Of a DNA stretch of 64,000 nt, positions 59,125 through 64,000 are shown piece by piece. The notes below the pieces were generated by a model that saw only the letters and a list, made by a program, of their open reading frames with translations, was not told where the DNA came from and searched no databases. Each line of letters begins with the position of its first letter. Positions within the stretch are counted from its first letter, which is position 1. The stretch is from Druceiella hillmani (Eukaryota > Arthropoda > Insecta > Lepidoptera > Hepialidae), in assembly GCA_039881145.1 (NCBI GenBank), contig JAYKKI010000009.1:7164501-7228500 (forward strand), read 5' to 3'. A program made the position numbers and the translations under genes.

Positions 59125-62100
59125 GTAAGAAGTTTTTAACATTAATTTCTGTCCCTTCATTTACCATTTAATTTCTTTGAATTAGATTTTGATAAAATGT
59201 AAAACTTAATTTATTTGATTTCATAAAGATTGTTATATTTATTTACCCAGAGCTTATTATATTTGTAAACTACGTGCAAATATAACAAGCTTTCGTCGAC
59301 CGTTTATTAACGTTGTTTCTACTTTTTAATGCTATTTTAGCGGTTTCGGATATGGAGTGGGGAAGGGGTTTTTCTATATATTTAGTGTTGATATTTTCAA
59401 CAATATATTTAGAACTACGTTATAGAAAATTGTGAAAAACATATAGTTCTGCTTTTATATAAATATAATTCTCATTTCTATGAGTACCTCATAAAAAACT
59501 CTAAAATATATACTTTCGAAATCCCGTATTCTCTACGATACAAAAGATTTAAACGAGTAATCGAGTACATTATTTTTCCTCTATGCAAATTTTCAAATGT
59601 AAACTTGGAATTTTACGTAGTCATAATGACCGGTCATATGCTATGAAAAACGCTTGTGACAGGAGAGACGTACAAATGGACGAAAATGTTAGTGATCTTG
59701 TAAGGGTTCGGTTTTTTTTCCTTTTGAGACACAGAAGTCTAGAAATAAGGAAAAATTCATAATTGTATGCTTATTTTGCATTAGAAAATCCATTACAACC
59801 GGTATCATCTATAATCTGTGTAAAAGATAAATATTGAAAATATTCGTCTCTTAATCTACAGCTGATGATCGTCTCTTCCGCCATCTCCTGGCAGTTGCCT
59901 TCAGCTTAGAAAAAGCAAAAACAAAGATCGACAATATGTTGACTTCGTCCAGCGTCATCCCCGAACTCATGCAAAATCGCGATCCATGTGGCGAGTGGGT
60001 ACAGCGAGCTAGGGAATACGTCAGAGTAGCCGTACTGCCGCAGCTCCATAGCGACGACATGACGAGGGTTATTGTATTAGAGTAACTATTCATAAACTAT
60101 ATCTTTTGATGTGCACATAATATAATTAATAGAGTGGATTAAATGACGTGAAATTAACTGAAAAAATTAATCAAAAATTTAAGTAGATGGGAAGGTTAAA
60201 AGAAAAGTTGGAATAAATTTTGATTCTGGCTACTAGAATATTATATGGGTTATAAATAAATAATTGAAGGCCAAGAATCGGCGAGAAATATTGAGACTCG
60301 GGTAATAAATTCTTACTACTAGTTATTTCTGATTAAAGAACATTTGGTATTGTTTTGCCTAACACAAAATACTTTCTCAGTTACCTACAAATAATAATTC
60401 GCCTACGTTTATATTTTAGTGGAATTATAGATTGATTGGTAGGCCTAGTATAAAATTCAAGGTAAATTTGAATTTAATATCATATGTATGACAACGTGAT
60501 TTTAGAATTATCAGCGTTACCTAACTTTAATTTAATAATTATGTCTATTAAATTGAATGGCCATATTAAAGTTTATCCACTCACTGAGAACGATGTACAT
60601 ATTATAATAGGAGAATTGGTTATCGTTGGACAAACAGATAAAGAATTTAATGATCGTATAAAATTTTTGTTTTTACTTTCGGAGACACGGTGTCTTAAAA
60701 TGTTGTGTAAATAAATTTTATTTTATGCGTAAAGTCATGTTTTTATAAAACTTAATCTATACTGTAACGTAAATGTATATCATTAATATTAAGCTGACTT
60801 TATTAATGCAGTCAATAAATAAAATTTCTATTAGGTTTCAAGCTTTAATTTTAAAGTGTTATGAACATTTCTTTACATTCAGGTGAAAATTTAAGAACAT
60901 GAAATAAAAAAAATCATATAATTATATGAATATTTTATTCATTTTAGAAAAAAAAAATAACACGAAAAAGAGTATATTTTGATAATATGCTAATTTTTCC
61001 AAAGTAACGAAGTAAAATGACAAGGATAACATATATTCATCTTAAATTGAACGAGTACGCCCTAAATTTCGGATTTTTAATATTTTATTTTGAACTTTTC
61101 TCTGAATACAAAAAATAATTTTAAATAGTTTAATTCATTCTGTAATCCTGAATTTTCATCTATATTTGAAAAAGTAATTTAGTTACATATATTGTCATAA
61201 TATGATATTGGTATTCTGATACTAATTTTCTATTATTGTTCCAATCCAGTTTCACTGACAAGGACACGACTGAGATGAGTATGGTTGACGTATTCAAGTT
61301 GGTTCTTATGATCTGTGACTACCGGTTGTGCATCGATATTACCCGAGGAGAGCACTATGTGGTCGATTTTGGAACAGCCAAACTGGGCCATATAGTCAAG
61401 ATGACGCCAACTTTGCTTAAGAAGGGATTGTTTTTGCTACAAGTAAGGCCACATATTTTTCACAGTGAAATTAAAGATTAAATAATAAGATTTCTTCGGT
61501 AGTGATCTCAGTTTTAGGTTATCAAAAAATTATTTGACGTGTATTATTAAAATTTAAAAAAAATGTATTATTATCCTACTTTGGCTACATTATAAGAATA
61601 TGCCTCATATTTTCATACCACTTCTTCTTACAAAGTTAATCTATATTTAAGTCATAGAACTTTGGAAATAAAATTAAAAACTCAAATATTTTATCTAAAA
61701 TATTGAAACCATTTTGATATTTACTTTTGAAAGTTACAATTTACGTGCACGAAAGATTTCCAAGAAGGAATGACAAAGAAACCATATATTTATTTAATTT
61801 TTTCTCTACATCAACTTAAAACATTTAAAAAATTTTAAATTTCAGATATATTTAAGCTCAAAACTAATTGAAATTTAAAGGATTTTTTAAATACTGAATA
61901 AAGAAGCCACGTTCATGATATGAAGCGAATATAATATCCTTATATCACGGAATTAATTTCATGCAAAAGTAATAAATAAATTTTACTTAACTTTCTTCTT
62001 CTTGTACTTTCCATACTTTGTTAAATATTCTCAGGTTGGTTATTATGTTCTTAAGTTCTTGTAAAGTAGATTTTTTAAATAATCGGTCATATGTTATCTG

Positions 62101-63551
62101 TGCTCTCCGAAAGAAGCGTAACCTTTCTCATTCATTATCAGGTGTTGAAATTCTTGTCATGTTTTGTTATTGTTATTGTATTATTATATTTATTTTCGCT
62201 CATCATTTCGGACATCACGTCAAAACCATGCTTCTTGTGTCGCAGTCTAAGTTAAATTTCGTAGCCCTTGTGATACAATAGACGGTACAATAGACGAATT
62301 TTTTAAAAATAAAATTGAAGAGAGGAATGGCGTACATAACCGTAGCTTGTTAAATTATCTATAGAAACTCAGTCAAAAAAATTATATGAAAGCACGTAGT
62401 GTGAATAATTAATATAATATTTTGACTTTATAAATTTATGGCCTCGTGGTGGCCCAGCTTTCACAATTTAGTCTCTATAGGGCACAAATATCGGGAAAAT
62501 ATAGATTACCTCACATTGTTTTGGTATATCACTTTCAACGGTGCACAAAAACCAATTCTGAATAGGAAACTGAAGTTAATTTATATTATTATATTTAAGA
62601 ATATATATTAATTACTTTTTAAATGAAACTAAGAAAGTACCTGTTATAAGTTAATGAAGAACTAGAAATATGTTTTTTTCAATATTAATATTCGATTTCA
62701 ATGCAACCTTGAAATAAGCCATTTTAACCTTTACAGAACGAAATAGCATACCTAATATGTGATTTTAAACTGATCCCTGCAGCTTATCAAACCTTAAATG
62801 TTTTTGCTTAATACAGCAAAACTATTTCTTATTTGTTATTACCTTTGATAAAATAAAAAACTTCTATGATTTTTTATTATACTTTTGACTTTTTCTTAGT
62901 CATATTTTTATAGAATTTCTTTTTCAAGTAAATAAAAATATGGTGTATTTTAGGACTAATCATTGTCTATATTTACTACCGCCGTTTGACGTTCATTTAA
63001 AACTGTCGAAATTAGCCTTGCGCAAAGTTTACTAAGAGATGAATATGAAATTTCAATATTTGGTTTGTAACCGTTTTTACCACTTCATGTAATCCATACA
63101 ATCCAAAAACTTTTTCTGCTCTCATCCAGTGCGGAACTATTTTGAAAAATATTTTTAATATTATATGAATGAATTAAAAAAAAATTACTGATCATTATCA
63201 ATCCAGTATATTATTTTATTTTTATCTTATAAAATATAATGTTGATCAGGACGTTTTAAGGTGTCTCGAAATATATATTTATATACTATATATTTATTTA
63301 CATTTATATACTTATTTACATTTATATACTTTTTCAGAGCTGTTTTGGTGCAAAAATCAAAGGAATTCATTACGTGAACGTCCCTTCATATGCTGAATTG
63401 GTCATTTCAATTGTTAAAGCGGGTTTGAGTAAAAAATTAACTAAAAGACTTCATATATACAAAGACCACGAAAGCCTCCATGAGGTCTTCCCAAAGAGCA
63501 TGCTGCCGAAGGAAATGGGAGGGGAAAATAATTCGATGCAAGAGTTTGCAG
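58962..63551 (+). CDS. CRAL-TRIO domain lipid-binding protein, gene 2, partial (last exon outside window)
   Basis: Coding exons 58962-59124, 59862-60081, 61250-61442 and 63338-63551 have exactly the lengths (163, 220, 193, 214) and phases of gene 1, giving 263 residues plus one base. Gene 1 needs one more exon of 161 nt, so about 53 residues are missing here. All reading frames are intact. The N-domain differs from gene 1 at 8 of 54 residues in exon 1. Lipid-domain landmarks are [50 protein letters not shown] and [11 protein letters not shown]. Mostly conservative changes and no stops argue for a functional paralogue. Ligand unknown; cytosolic by absence of a signal peptide. Confidence 0.9.
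59862..60081 (+). CDS. gene 2 coding exon 2
   Basis: 220 nt, acceptor ttaatctacag, donor gtaact. Encodes [20 protein letters not shown] and on to [17 protein letters not shown]; phase 2 end. Confidence 0.9.
61250..61442 (+). CDS. gene 2 coding exon 3
   Basis: 193 nt, acceptor tccaatccag (identical to gene 1), donor gtaagg. Encodes FTDKDTTEMSMVDVFKLVLM and on to GLFLLQ. Confidence 0.9.
63338..63551 (+). CDS. gene 2 coding exon 4
   Basis: 214 nt, acceptor actttttcag, donor gtattt. Encodes [20 protein letters not shown] and on to QEFA; phase 1 end. Confidence 0.92.
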
Positions 63552-64000
63552 GTATTTTAATGATTTATAAGGATTTGCTACCAACGTAAAATTTTGTAAA
63601 TGTCACGTTCAAAAACTTAGTTTATTTAAAAAAAAACATTTTTCATCATAACGACTAATTTTACATTTTTTTTTTATTAATTGGAACACGAAACTCCCAG
63701 GAAATTACTCGATTCGCACGTAAGCTTACCACTTACTAAAATATATAATAGTGGTGGAACATTTATTACCGTTATAAAGAAATAAGGAAAAGAGCAGAAG
63801 AATGATATAGCAAATATCTGGGTTCCTATCGAATTCTTCACTAACACAGGATCGAAACTTATTAACATTTGTGCAGTTTTAATTTTCCACACTCGAAGTT
63901 GCTTAACAGTTCAAATTTAGATAAGGCTTTCATTACAAATCTAAATTAGGAAATTTTTGGTAGTTGAGGATTTTGACGTCCCTGAAATATATTGGCGCAC
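63552..64000 (+). other. gene 2 intron 5, start only
   Basis: No homologue of gene 1 exon 5 is found before the window ends, so the terminal exon must lie beyond 64000. The corresponding gene 1 intron is 578 nt. Confidence 0.7.

Overview
This window is AT-rich animal DNA, almost certainly from an insect. Coding sequence is sparse and split into short exons by GT...AG introns. There are about ten (TA)n microsatellites, degenerate non-LTR retrotransposons (RTE/BovB-like and jockey/CR1-like), a piggyBac relic, a tRNA-type SINE and many short repeats. No bacterial-style operons are present, and most open reading frames are chance or microsatellite translations. I cannot name the species.

The real genes are two tandem paralogues on the + strand encoding CRAL-TRIO (alpha-tocopherol-transfer-protein-like) lipid-binding proteins. 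Gene 1 is complete: coding exons 17796-17958, 19469-19688, 20801-20993, 26148-26361 and 26940-27100 give 951 nt and 316 residues, with a poly(A) signal at 27164. Gene 2 has the same exon lengths and phases at 58962-59124, 59862-60081, 61250-61442 and 63338-63551; its last exon lies beyond the window. In both genes the ATG sits directly after a splice acceptor. About 2.1 kb and 5.1 kb upstream lie homologous promoter and untranslated leader-exon segments (15617-15668 and 53851-53894). A third copy of this promoter and leader lies at about 38.0-38.6 kb with no recognisable coding exons after it, so it is either an orphan promoter of a lost gene or an alternative distal promoter of gene 2.

Layout: 0-15 kb is repeats and unrecognised DNA, including a common insect dispersed repeat (11.3-11.8 kb) and a LINE relic (12.3 kb). 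Gene 1 occupies 15-27 kb, with a SINE in intron 2 and a near full-length but dead RTE element in intron 4 (22.6-25.9 kb, antisense). At 27-34 kb two diverged copies of one segment flank a piggyBac relic. At 34.8-37.1 kb there is a 170-bp inverted-repeat pair. The orphan promoter and a third copy of the duplicated segment follow at 38-40 kb. At 40-53 kb I see no gene, only a possible COMM-domain pseudogene (42.2-42.7 kb), minisatellites and hairpins. Gene 2 occupies 53-64 kb, with a LINE fragment in intron 1.

The most interesting structural signal is a dispersed repeat family with copies at 2.4, 8.9, 16.4, 27.5 and 40.8 kb. It carries a hammerhead-ribozyme-like motif: CUGAAGA, stem II, GAAA, a minimal CCU/AGG stem III, a GUC cleavage triplet, and a complementary CCAC/GUGG stem I. 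A second signal is a set of near-perfect snap-back palindromes (14-27 bp arms, 1-6 nt loops) scattered through the window.
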